Source: an uncultured beta proteobacterium (GTDB taxonomy: Bacteria > Pseudomonadota > Gammaproteobacteria > Burkholderiales > Burkholderiaceae_C). From it: a stretch of 9,888 bases of DNA. The stretch is from NCBI GenBank assembly GCA_903870955.1, contig CAIQEX010000499.1:1-9888 (forward strand). The letters are read 5' to 3'. The translations under genes were made by a program, and so were the position numbers. The notes below the pieces were generated by a model. It saw only the letters and a program-made list of their open reading frames with translations. It was not told the origin of the DNA and did not search any database. Numbering within the stretch: the first letter of the stretch is position 1; each line of letters starts with the position of its first letter. Positions 1 to 5,974 of this stretch are shown here, piece by piece.

Positions 1-1197
1 ACCTGCGACCACGGCAAAACCCCTGCCCTGCTCACCCGCGCGTGCCGCCTCCACCGCCGCGTTGAGCGCGAGGATATTGGTTTGAAAAGCAATGCCGTCA
101 ATCACACTGATGATTTCGGCAATTTTTCGGCTCGATTCGGAGATGAGGCCCATCGTAGACACCACGTTGCCCATGGCTTGGCCCCCCTTTCCAGCCACGA
201 CGGTGGTAGTACTGGCCAATTGACTGGCTTGCTGTGCGGTATCCGAGTTTTGGCGAATGGTAGCGGTCTGCTGCTCCATGGCGGCTGCCGTCTGTTGCAG
301 GTTGGACGCCGTCTCTTCGGTGCGGTTGGAGAGGTCCATATTTGCGGTGGCAATTTCCTTGCTCGCCACTTGCACTCCGGATACCTGCTCCTTCACGTCT
401 GCCATCAAGGCCTGCAAATTCAAACCGGATTGAGAAATCGCCCGGGCAATGAGACCGATCTCGTCACATCGGTCCAGATTCAAATCGGAAGAAGCCGTTC
501 CACTGGCAACCTGCTGCGCCGCCGCCAACACATGGGCCAATGGCGAGACAATTTGCGCCTCAACCGTCCACCAAGCCAGTAGCAACGCGGTCAGAATGGC
601 CGCGCCCGTGGTCAACGCGTCTGAACGGCTCAATTCGGAACCGGCCATTGCAAGCACGATCGCCGATGCCAGCAACAAAAAAGGAATTCGTAAACGCCAC
701 GCGACCGGCAGCAACTTTGACGCGCTAAGCCAACGCAAAAGGCCGGTGCGCACAATCAAGCCGCGATGGAATTCCAATCCTCCCGCCCTTCCTTCTTGAA
801 AACGTTTGTATAGGTTCTCAACGCTCTGGACCTCGGCCACAGAGGGTTTTGTTCTGACGGAAAGGTAGCCTGTCAAAACACCATCGCGGACCATGGGGGC
901 CGCGTTGGCACGGACCCAATAGTGGTCTCCATTCTTGCGCCGGTTTTTAACCAGTGCTGTCCAGGAGTAACCGGCTTTCATGCACTTCCACATGTCAGCA
1001 AATGCCTCGGATGGCATGTCTGGATGGCGCACCATGTTGTGCGGCTGCCCCATCAGTTCATCCAACTCAAAGCCGCTGGTGCGAACAAAAGCAGTATTGG
1101 CGTACTTGATTTTTCCCGTGGTATCCGTCGTGGAAAGCAACGTGTCCAAACTACTGAAGTCGTAGGCATTCTGTGTGACCGGCAGATTGGTGCGCAT
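1..1197 (-). CDS. Aer-like PAS chemoreceptor (methyl-accepting), C-terminus beyond window
   Basis: Aerotaxis/redox receptor. The N-terminal PAS domain (about residues 1-120) begins [14 protein letters not shown] and keeps the residues needed for FAD binding in E. coli Aer at the same numbers: N34, R57, H58, D60 (in VRHPDMP) and W79, followed by [15 protein letters not shown]. Two hydrophobic segments lie near residues 168-186 and 193-213 with almost no periplasmic loop. A short HAMP-like region ending in [10 protein letters not shown] follows, then the methylation/signalling helix and the conserved hairpin tip ([20 protein letters not shown], about 366-385) that contacts CheA/CheW. The ATG at 1197 has AAGGGGAG about 11 bases upstream. 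399 codons are visible and the frame runs open to base 1; this family usually has about 500-550 residues, so roughly 120-150 are missing at the left edge. It should act at the inner membrane, sensing redox state from the cytoplasmic side. Whether it responds to oxygen, electron transport or another redox cue cannot be read from sequence. Confidence 0.95.
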   Translation of the reverse strand, partial: MRTNLPVTQNAYDFSSLDTLLSTTDTTGKIKYANTAFVRTSGFELDELMGQPHNMVRHPDMPSEAFADMWKCMKAGYSWTALVKNRRKNGDHYWVRANAAPMVRDGVLTGYLSVRTKPSVAEVQSVENLYKRFQEGRAGGLEFHRGLIVRTGLLRWLSASKLLPVAWRLRIPFLLLASAIVLAMAGSELSRSDALTTGAAILTALLLAWWTVEAQIVSPLAHVLAAAQQVASGTASSDLNLDRCDEIGLIARAISQSGLNLQALMADVKEQVSGVQVASKEIATANMDLSNRTEETASNLQQTAAAMEQQTATIRQNSDTAQQASQLASTTTVVAGKGGQAMGNVVSTMGLISESSRKIAEIISVIDGIAFQTNILALNAAVEAARAGEQGRGFAVVAG

Positions 1198-1374
1198 GAT
1201 TGGAAACAACTCCCCTTAATTTGGTTCGAACTTTACATTTTGTATGATTATGTGTTCATTGCAGGTCGTTTGCCTAGCGATTGATACAGGGATTCGCTCA
1301 GTTCACACCAGAGACTGTTGTCTGCGCTAATATCACGGCAGGTCAAAAATCACGCTGTGTGGGACGTCTGAAAA
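1198..1374. other. Divergent intergenic region between chemoreceptor and small gene
   Basis: This 177-base AT-richer spacer separates the minus-strand chemoreceptor from the plus-strand small gene, so it must hold the promoters of both unless the small gene is transcribed from elsewhere. The ribosome binding site of the chemoreceptor (AAGGGGAG on minus, about 1208-1215) is clear. Weak -10-like hexamers are present (CATAAT on minus at 1247-1252, TAATAT on plus at 1328-1333), but neither has a convincing -35 at the right spacing. No sigma-28 match was found, unlike at flaG. No hairpin or operator is evident. Confidence 0.5.
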
Positions 1375-1719
1375 GTGCGCAATAGAATTTCCAGATTCGC
1401 AACAACCTTTGCCGGTTTACTAGGTGCATCAGATACCTCGGTAGACACCAGTGCCCAACTTGAAGAAATTCGGCACGCCATGCTCACCAGCTTGACGGAC
1501 ATTCCGACCGGTACAACGGGTTTGGACAAAACCTGGGGCGCTATTGCCCGTGCCGGCGCAGCGCAAAGTCTCTGGTATTTAAGAAGCGATCTGCTGGCTT
1601 TGCTTGCCGACCACCGCGGTGAGGTCGATGCACGCAAAGACCTGGAAACCATCACTCAGATGTTTCGAGGTCTGGTACCGGCAAGTCTGCTTAGTTCGGG
1701 CCGCAAGCCCAGAAATTAG
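1375..1719 (+). CDS. Conserved small hypothetical protein (114 aa, LWYLRSD motif)
   Basis: The function is unknown. It is a soluble-looking, helical 114-residue protein with no signal peptide or membrane segment. The distinctive C-terminal half contains LWYLRSDLLALLADHRGEVD (about 66-85), then ITQMFRGLVP and a basic tail. From memory, short Comamonadaceae hypothetical proteins have the same core (IRxAM...ALWYLRxDxMA...HGE..AR..I..MFxGLxP), which favours a real gene. The only usable start is GTG at 1375, because a TGA lies immediately upstream in frame (1369-1371); the ribosome binding site is weak. The frame is open through the TAG at 1717. It is divergent from the aerotaxis receptor and convergent with flaG (22 bases between stops), and no terminator separates it from flaG. 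A link to motility is suggested only by position. Confidence 0.7.
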   Translation: MRNRISRFATTFAGLLGASDTSVDTSAQLEEIRHAMLTSLTDIPTGTTGLDKTWGAIARAGAAQSLWYLRSDLLALLADHRGEVDARKDLETITQMFRGLVPASLLSSGRKPRN

Positions 1720-1741
1720 CCCTGTTCAGGTTTACCCCGCG

Positions 1742-2173
1742 CTAGGCGATTTTGCTGACCAACTGGCCTTTTTCAAATCGATCCAGCGCCTTGGATATTT
1801 GAAGCACCGCCGCCGTGGGAAATTGTTGAATCACCTCATGCGTGTGCCGGTCGGTCAGTTGAATCAACGCTTTGCCCGTCGTTTGGTCCAGCACGAAGAC
1901 CAGCGCCGGGTTCAACTTGTCCATTTTGACCTGCAAATTTTGTATCTGGCTAGCCAGCTCGGCTTTCGTGATTCGGCTTGCAGGCGCTTTGGCTGAGGGC
2001 GTACCCGAGGCATCGGCACCTGAAAGTTTCGCAGTTGCAGCTTCCGGAGAACTGCTTTTCGCCGCCGCGGCGGAGCCCGCAACCAGGCGTGGCTCAGACG
2101 CCAGCGGCACTTGATTCGGGCTAAACGACGGTGCGGCGAAGGATACGGCAGTCATTTCATCGATCGAGTTCAA
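1742..2173 (-). CDS. flaG: FlaG family flagellar protein
   Basis: FlaG-family protein of 143 residues. Residues 1-66 are Ala/Ser/Pro-rich, probably disordered, and poorly conserved in the family. Residues about 68-143 form the conserved FlaG core: a short amphipathic helix, then PALVFVLDQTTGKALIQLTD, HEVIQQFP, and a final helix VLQISKALDRFEKGQLVSK. The family is tied to flagellar filament length or assembly in several proteobacteria; the molecular role is not settled. It usually sits beside fliC, fliD and fliS, none of which is seen here. The ATG at 2173 lacks a strong Shine-Dalgarno; an in-frame ATG at 2155 (MTAVSF) is an alternative with no better site. A sigma-28 promoter match lies about 75 bases upstream, which supports both the identity and expression as a late flagellar gene. 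Transcription is co-directional with the upstream fusion gene. Confidence 0.88.
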   Translation of the reverse strand: MNSIDEMTAVSFAAPSFSPNQVPLASEPRLVAGSAAAAKSSSPEAATAKLSGADASGTPSAKAPASRITKAELASQIQNLQVKMDKLNPALVFVLDQTTGKALIQLTDRHTHEVIQQFPTAAVLQISKALDRFEKGQLVSKIA

Positions 2174-2247
2174 TCGAACATATTGCCAACGCGGGCTGGC
2201 ACAGCGTCATGGAGCGTTCAGAACACGATTCAACCCCACTTGACTCT

Positions 2248-2274
2248 TTTTCGGACAGTCTGGAGAAAACTTGA
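2248..2274 (-). promoter_or_regulatory. Sigma-28 (FliA) promoter of flaG
   Basis: Read on the minus strand, the site is TCAAGTTT, 11 bases, TCCGAAAA. The enterobacterial FliA consensus is TAAAGTTT-N11-GCCGATAA, so the match is 7/8 and 6/8 with exactly the canonical spacing. It lies in the 144-base gap between the end of the fusion gene and flaG, pointing at flaG, and would give a leader of roughly 65-70 bases. No promoter was mapped; this rests on consensus match plus the flagellar gene downstream. Confidence 0.75.
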
Positions 2275-2317
2275 GGTCATTTTTGCCGAAAGGCCAAAAA
2301 CCACCTTTGGCGACGCT

Positions 2318-4681
2318 TCAGTGCCTGTTGTTTTGCTGAAAATCGTGCATGAATTCCAACAATTGATCGACGGCTGAGAGGCTCAAGGCGTTGTACATCG
2401 AGGCCCGAATTCCACCGATGGCGCGGTGCCCACCCAGGCCGGAGAAGCCAGCATTGCTGGACTCCGCAAGAAACTTGCCCTCCAACTCAGCTGTCGGCAA
2501 GGTGAAAACGGCATTCATCATTGACCGATCTGCATGCGCCGCGCGCGCGTTGTAAAAGCTGTCGCTGTTATCCAGAAAATCGTACATCTTCCCGGCTTTT
2601 TGCTTATTGATCGCGTTCATTTGCGCCAGCCCACCGACTTGATGCAAGAGCCAGCGGGTGACCAGTAACGTCACGTAGATGGAAAACACAGGTGGCGTGT
2701 TGAAGTTGGAGTGGCTGTTGATCTGGGTCTGATAGTTTAGAAAATCTGGCAAATCAGTATTCGCCCGTTCCAACACGTCATCACGAAGCAGCACCATGGT
2801 CACGCCAGCCGGACCGATATTTTTCTGCGCATGGGCGTAAATGATTGAAAAGCGTTCGGCTTCGCAGGGTCGCGACAGAAAGTCAGAAGACATGTCGCAA
2901 ATGCGCGGTACATCGTCACGGCCCAAAACACGCTGGAATTGGAGACCTTCCACGGTCTCGTTGGAAACATAGTGCAGGTAACTGGCGTCTTCTGAAAACG
3001 CCAGCTCGGTGTCGTTTGGCAGGCGACTGTAGCCACAATCTGAGCCGGTCCAGAGTACCCTCACCGGACCTTCGCGGCGTGCCTCCACAATGGGTTTTGA
3101 ACTCCAGTAACCGGTTTGAATATATTCGGCAGGCTTTGACTGACCGCGCAGCAGCGTCATGGGCACCATCGAAAACTGCTGTGTCGCCCCACCCTGAAGC
3201 ATCAACACATGGTAGTTTGGGCCCAGGCCCAGAAGCGTTCGGATGTTGTCTTCGAGCTCCGTAATCACAGACGCAAACCAGTCGGAACGGTGGCTGATTC
3301 CCAATAGTGACAAGCGCGTGCCGGGCACTTCCAATATGGCCTGCTGAATGTCGGCTAGTACGCTGCTCGGAAGAACGCCGGGGCCGCCAGAAAAGTTCAA
3401 TTGATTTGGAGTGTTGACGACTCGCCGCGCTTTGGAATCAATTTTCGGCGCAGTCGGCTGGGAATGCATCAGGCGTTGCAACAAGGCATGGAAGGCCATC
3501 CGCGCCTTTGCGATGTGCCCATTTTTGTAGGGAAAGATGCTTTCCACGTCCATCGCGTGCACCACGCCGCCATGGTCTATTTCGAAGAGCAGCAAGTCCC
3601 CGGTGCGCGTTTGCGCGCAGTCCATCACCAGATACTCCAACTTCATGCGCCGACTGATAGCCGTCAGTGCTGCCCTGTGCCTTTGCACAAAGGACTGAAA
3701 ATCACGCATGAACTGGGCCTCTTCGCGACGCTTCCAGTCCTCTTCATACATCCCCGCATTGACGTAGTGAATCATCCAGTTGGAAGACACTGCCATGTGA
3801 CAGACAAAGGGCTCACCATCAATCAGCGCCAGCCGAATTTTTCGGAACTGCCCGTGTTCGTCGCTGTAATCAATAAAGGGGGCAATGAAGAATTCGGCAT
3901 CCGGTACATCGCATAAAAAGGCACCAACATCCTCCAAGCTATCTATCTTGCGCAGGTTGATTCCCGCTTGCGAACCCACCGGACGCAAAATGACGGGGAA
4001 GCTGTATCGCCCCGGCAGTTCCTGCAGGCTGATAGTGCCCGCCGCAACAGCCTGCAATTGCACTCTTGTTACGCGGTGGGTAACAGGTGCCAGGAGACGC
4101 GGAATACCCTGGAGCAAATGACTCGCGGCGTCCCGCCCCGTCAAGGGCAAATATTGCGGTGCGTTAAGAATCGGTTTCGGCCAATTTGAAAGTTCAGTGG
4201 CCAAGGCTTGCAATAGCGAACGGTTCTCGTCGGAGTCTGAAATTCCGACGAACAAAAGGTCGTGCTCGGGAACGGATGAAAGCATGTCATCCGCTTCACG
4301 GATGTAATGAAAAATCAAGTCAACATCCGACTCCTCCAGCAAACACTCCAGAGGGGTATTGGATTGGATGCAACCCTGGGCGACCAGAATGAGCAAACGT
4401 ATGCGGGCAGGTTGCACACTCGCAGGAACCAGATAGGTCTGCTGCAATGCGAGCGCCTCTTTTTGAAACTCAAGGCCGAGCTCTTTTTGATTCAGACACT
4501 GGGCTGCAATGGAAAGGTTCATCAACAACTGGGGGTTGCGGTTGTCCTCTGCCAGCCGTTGCAGCATGTGGTTGGTTGGTGGGCGCAGGTCCACACCAGC
4601 AATGCTTGCGCGCAAAAACGGTGCCAGTCCCAGATATTCAACTCCACGATGTTTCATAAACACCGTATCCATGTCATCCAT
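2318..4681 (-). CDS. Fusion: helical/TPR-like + RimK-type ATP-grasp + SerC-type aminotransferase
   Basis: A single open frame of 787 residues. Residues about 35-105 are helical and TPR-like (LLMNLSIAAQCLNQKELGLE). Residues about 140-410 resemble the TPR-plus-ATP-grasp (RimK-like) ligase family: LNAPQYLPLTGRD at 172-184, FPVILRPVGSQAG at 228-240, RKIRLALIDGEPF at 280-292, MAVSSNWMIHY at 296-306, and the metal-site strand LLLFEIDHGGVVHAMD at 363-378. Residues about 423-787 are a full-length PLP-dependent SerC domain: NFSGGPGVLP, SHR (463-465), GGATQQF (497-503), GYWS with W526, NETVEG with T576, DMSSD with D597, the PLP lysine K620 in HAQKNIGPAG, NTPPVFSIY, and GGHRAIGGIRASMYNA. SerC exchanges amino groups between glutamate and 3-phosphohydroxypyruvate or 3-hydroxy-4-phospho-oxobutanoate; ATP-grasp enzymes join a carboxylate to an amine via an acyl phosphate. 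Together they could make and then ligate an amino acid, which is inference. The ATG at 4681 has GGAG 7-8 bases upstream. No signal peptide or membrane segment is seen. Confidence 0.9.
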   Translation of the reverse strand: MDDMDTVFMKHRGVEYLGLAPFLRASIAGVDLRPPTNHMLQRLAEDNRNPQLLMNLSIAAQCLNQKELGLEFQKEALALQQTYLVPASVQPARIRLLILVAQGCIQSNTPLECLLEESDVDLIFHYIREADDMLSSVPEHDLLFVGISDSDENRSLLQALATELSNWPKPILNAPQYLPLTGRDAASHLLQGIPRLLAPVTHRVTRVQLQAVAAGTISLQELPGRYSFPVILRPVGSQAGINLRKIDSLEDVGAFLCDVPDAEFFIAPFIDYSDEHGQFRKIRLALIDGEPFVCHMAVSSNWMIHYVNAGMYEEDWKRREEAQFMRDFQSFVQRHRAALTAISRRMKLEYLVMDCAQTRTGDLLLFEIDHGGVVHAMDVESIFPYKNGHIAKARMAFHALLQRLMHSQPTAPKIDSKARRVVNTPNQLNFSGGPGVLPSSVLADIQQAILEVPGTRLSLLGISHRSDWFASVITELEDNIRTLLGLGPNYHVLMLQGGATQQFSMVPMTLLRGQSKPAEYIQTGYWSSKPIVEARREGPVRVLWTGSDCGYSRLPNDTELAFSEDASYLHYVSNETVEGLQFQRVLGRDDVPRICDMSSDFLSRPCEAERFSIIYAHAQKNIGPAGVTMVLLRDDVLERANTDLPDFLNYQTQINSHSNFNTPPVFSIYVTLLVTRWLLHQVGGLAQMNAINKQKAGKMYDFLDNSDSFYNARAAHADRSMMNAVFTLPTAELEGKFLAESSNAGFSGLGGHRAIGGIRASMYNALSLSAVDQLLEFMHDFQQNNRH

Positions 4682-4710
4682 TTGGTACTCCGCAAATTGT
4701 CACGTCACTT

Positions 4711-4796
4711 CGGTGAAACCATCAGAATGAAAGCTTCCCTCAGCCATTTTCTCGACAGTGCGCGGGTACTAAAGTGAAAATAGCCCGGTGAAACCA
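4711..4796. repeat. 11-base direct repeat in leader of the fusion gene
   Basis: The 11-mer CGGTGAAACCA (plus strand) occurs at 4711-4721 and again at 4786-4796, a period of 75 bases, both upstream of the fusion gene start at 4681. The right copy is part of a small hairpin (AGCCC...GGGCT, 4782-4801). An exact 11-base repeat in so short a region is unlikely by chance. It could be a regulator-binding pair or a duplication remnant; the sequence does not decide. Confidence 0.4.
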
Positions 4797-4897
4797 GGGC
4801 TTTAAACGGCACTCAAGGGAAGTGAATCTGCTCTACCGGGATTCTCTGGTCCGAGAGTGCGTTGAAAGCCTCACGTAGGCGCATAGACCACCCAAAT

Positions 4898-4931
4898 AAA
4901 AAACCCCGCTACCATTTCGATAGCGGGGTTT
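4898..4931 (-). terminator. Rho-independent terminator of the tRNA-Lys pair
   Basis: On the minus strand AAACCCCGCTA and TAGCGGGGTTT form an 11-bp GC-cored stem around a 9-base loop, followed by a run of T residues (TTTTTT, including the end of the stem) that continues into TATTTGGG. It lies 24 bases past the CCA end of the nearer tRNA and faces the correct way to end that transcript. The stem is symmetrical, so it may give partial termination on plus too, but the T run there is only three bases. Confidence 0.9.
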
Positions 4932-4954
4932 CCAATGCCCATGCGGGCGTTTTG

Positions 4955-5030
4955 TGGTGGGTTCTGAGAGATTCGAACTCTCGACCTACGGATTAAGAGT
5001 CCGCTGCTCTACCAGCTGAGCTAAGAACCC
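4955..5030 (-). tRNA. tRNA-Lys (anticodon CTT)
   Basis: A 76-base tRNA with encoded CCA. The acceptor stem is GGGTTCT/AGAACCC with discriminator A. The D arm holds TAGCTCAGCTGGTAGAGCA, the anticodon loop is CTCTTAA (anticodon CTT, reading AAG) on a CGGA/TCCG-type stem, and the T arm holds GTTCGAATC. A37 and the ANN codon class make it an expected substrate for t6A and cyclic t6A modification. It is second in a two-tRNA transcript, 17 bases after tRNA-Lys(TTT). Confidence 0.97.
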
Positions 5031-5047
5031 ACAAAAACTATAAAACT

Positions 5048-5123
5048 TGGTGGGACGTGCGGGGGTCGAACCCACGACAAACGGATTAAAAGTCCGCTGC
5101 TCTACCAACTGAGCTAACGTCCC
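5048..5123 (-). tRNA. tRNA-Lys (anticodon TTT)
   Basis: A 76-base tRNA with encoded CCA. The acceptor stem is GGGACGT/ACGTCCC with discriminator A. The D arm holds TAGCTCAGTTGGTAGAGCA, the anticodon loop is CTTTTAA (anticodon TTT, reading AAA and AAG), and the T arm holds GGGTTCGACCC. It is the promoter-proximal member of the pair, about 40 bases after the expected transcription start, and directly downstream of tcdA. Confidence 0.97.
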
Positions 5124-5171
5124 TCACATTTCACCTTTGACTTTCGTCTATTGCAATCTGCGGAGCCTCAA

Positions 5172-5201
5172 ATTATATCGTTTTTTTCGACTGCTTTTCA
5201 A
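5172..5201 (-). promoter_or_regulatory. Sigma-70 promoter of the tRNA-Lys pair
   Basis: On the minus strand the site is TTGAAA, an 18-base spacer rich in A, then a perfect TATAAT -10. It ends about 48 bases before the 5' end of tRNA-Lys(TTT). The -35 hexamer (5196-5201) overlaps the TGA stop of tcdA (5198-5200), so the tRNA promoter is embedded in the end of the upstream gene. No terminator separates tcdA from the tRNAs, so some readthrough from the tol-pal-side operon is also possible. Confidence 0.82.
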
Positions 5202-5965
5202 TCAGCGCTCTGAGAAATTTCGTCCATGACCAAGCCTGCGGCACACAAACCAAAGCTGGCTGTAACCGTGACCAGGGAACCATAGCCATGGCAATTGAGC
5301 GAACCGTCAGACGACACCGCACAGGAGGCATCAGGGGCCGCCACGGCTTCTCGACTGAACACACATTGAATTCCAATCGATTTACCTTCTCTGGGTGCAC
5401 CATGAAATTTGCGTAAGCGGTAGCGCACTTGCGCTAGCAGCGGATCATGGGTCACCTTTGACAAATCGCCTGCGTCAACCAGATGGGCATGACGTTTGCC
5501 CCCTGCCGCTCCGACGGATACAAAAGTGGTTTTGGTTTGCCGTGCCCAATGGGCCATCGCGGCCTTGGACTGCACCTGATCACAGGCATCAATGACTGCA
5601 GTAACTCCTGCTGGCAAGACTTGGGGCCAGTTGTCGGGCTCCACAAAAAGGTCGACACAGTGAACTTTGCAATCCGGATTGATTTGCGCAATGCGTTCAC
5701 GCATGGCTTCGATCTTGGCCATGCCAAGTGTTGACGCAAGCGCATGAACTTGGCGATTGATGTTGGACTCGGCGATGTGGTCCATATCGAGCAGGCTAAT
5801 TTCACCTACGCCACTGCGGGCCAGCGCCTCGGCAGCCCAGGAGCCAACACCGCCAATTCCAACGACGGCCACATGACTTCTTTGAATGCGCTCAGCCGCC
5901 TCAACGCCGAAAAGACGCTGAAGCCCCCCAAAACTTCTTTGGGGGTCAATCTCGGTATCGCTCAA
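5198..5965 (-). CDS. tcdA: tRNA threonylcarbamoyladenosine dehydratase TcdA
   Basis: E1-like (ThiF/MoeB-type) ATP-dependent dehydratase that cyclises N6-threonylcarbamoyladenosine at position 37 of ANN-decoding tRNAs to ct6A; cytosolic. It has 255 residues, normal for the family. Visible motifs: FGGLQRLFG near the start, the nucleotide-binding GIGGVGSWAAEALARSGVG (36-54), D60 at the end of strand beta-2, SNINRQ (67-72), IDACD (125-129), GAAGGKR (152-158), and the C-terminal LNCHGYGSLVTVTASFG (223-239) with C225. The start is TTG at 5965: the upstream frame is closed by TAG at 5975-5977 (the cpoB stop codon), the next ATG would delete the nucleotide-binding loop, and a GGCAGG-type ribosome site lies about 6 bases before the TTG. 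Only 9 bases separate it from cpoB, so it is co-transcribed as the last protein gene of the operon. Confidence 0.94.
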   Translation of the reverse strand: MSDTEIDPQRSFGGLQRLFGVEAAERIQRSHVAVVGIGGVGSWAAEALARSGVGEISLLDMDHIAESNINRQVHALASTLGMAKIEAMRERIAQINPDCKVHCVDLFVEPDNWPQVLPAGVTAVIDACDQVQSKAAMAHWARQTKTTFVSVGAAGGKRHAHLVDAGDLSKVTHDPLLAQVRYRLRKFHGAPREGKSIGIQCVFSREAVAAPDASCAVSSDGSLNCHGYGSLVTVTASFGLCAAGLVMDEISQSAD

Positions 5966-5974
5966 TTTACCTGC

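Noticed and set aside
102..799. Open frames on the plus strand and a second minus frame across 82-799
   Set aside because: They are shadows of the chemoreceptor, whose minus frame carries continuous PAS, membrane and signalling-tip motifs.
1328..1333. TAATAT as a -10 box for the plus-strand small gene
   Set aside because: No recognisable -35 at 16-18 bases and no extended -10 TG.
1350..1655. 101-codon minus-strand frame opposite the small hypothetical gene
   Set aside because: Its composition (Ser/Ala/Arg-rich, no motif) is that of an antisense shadow; the plus frame has the family-like core.
2280..2300. Hairpin TTTTTGCC-GAAA-GGCCAAAAA just after the fusion gene
   Set aside because: The stem ends in A residues on the plus strand and is also followed by AAAAATG on minus, so neither strand has the T tract of an intrinsic terminator; the stem also needs a bulge.
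4682..4955. Genomic island attachment site at the tRNA-Lys 3' end
   Set aside because: The fusion gene lies on the 3' side of the tRNAs, as an island would, but no integrase and no repeated tRNA 3' segment was found in the window.
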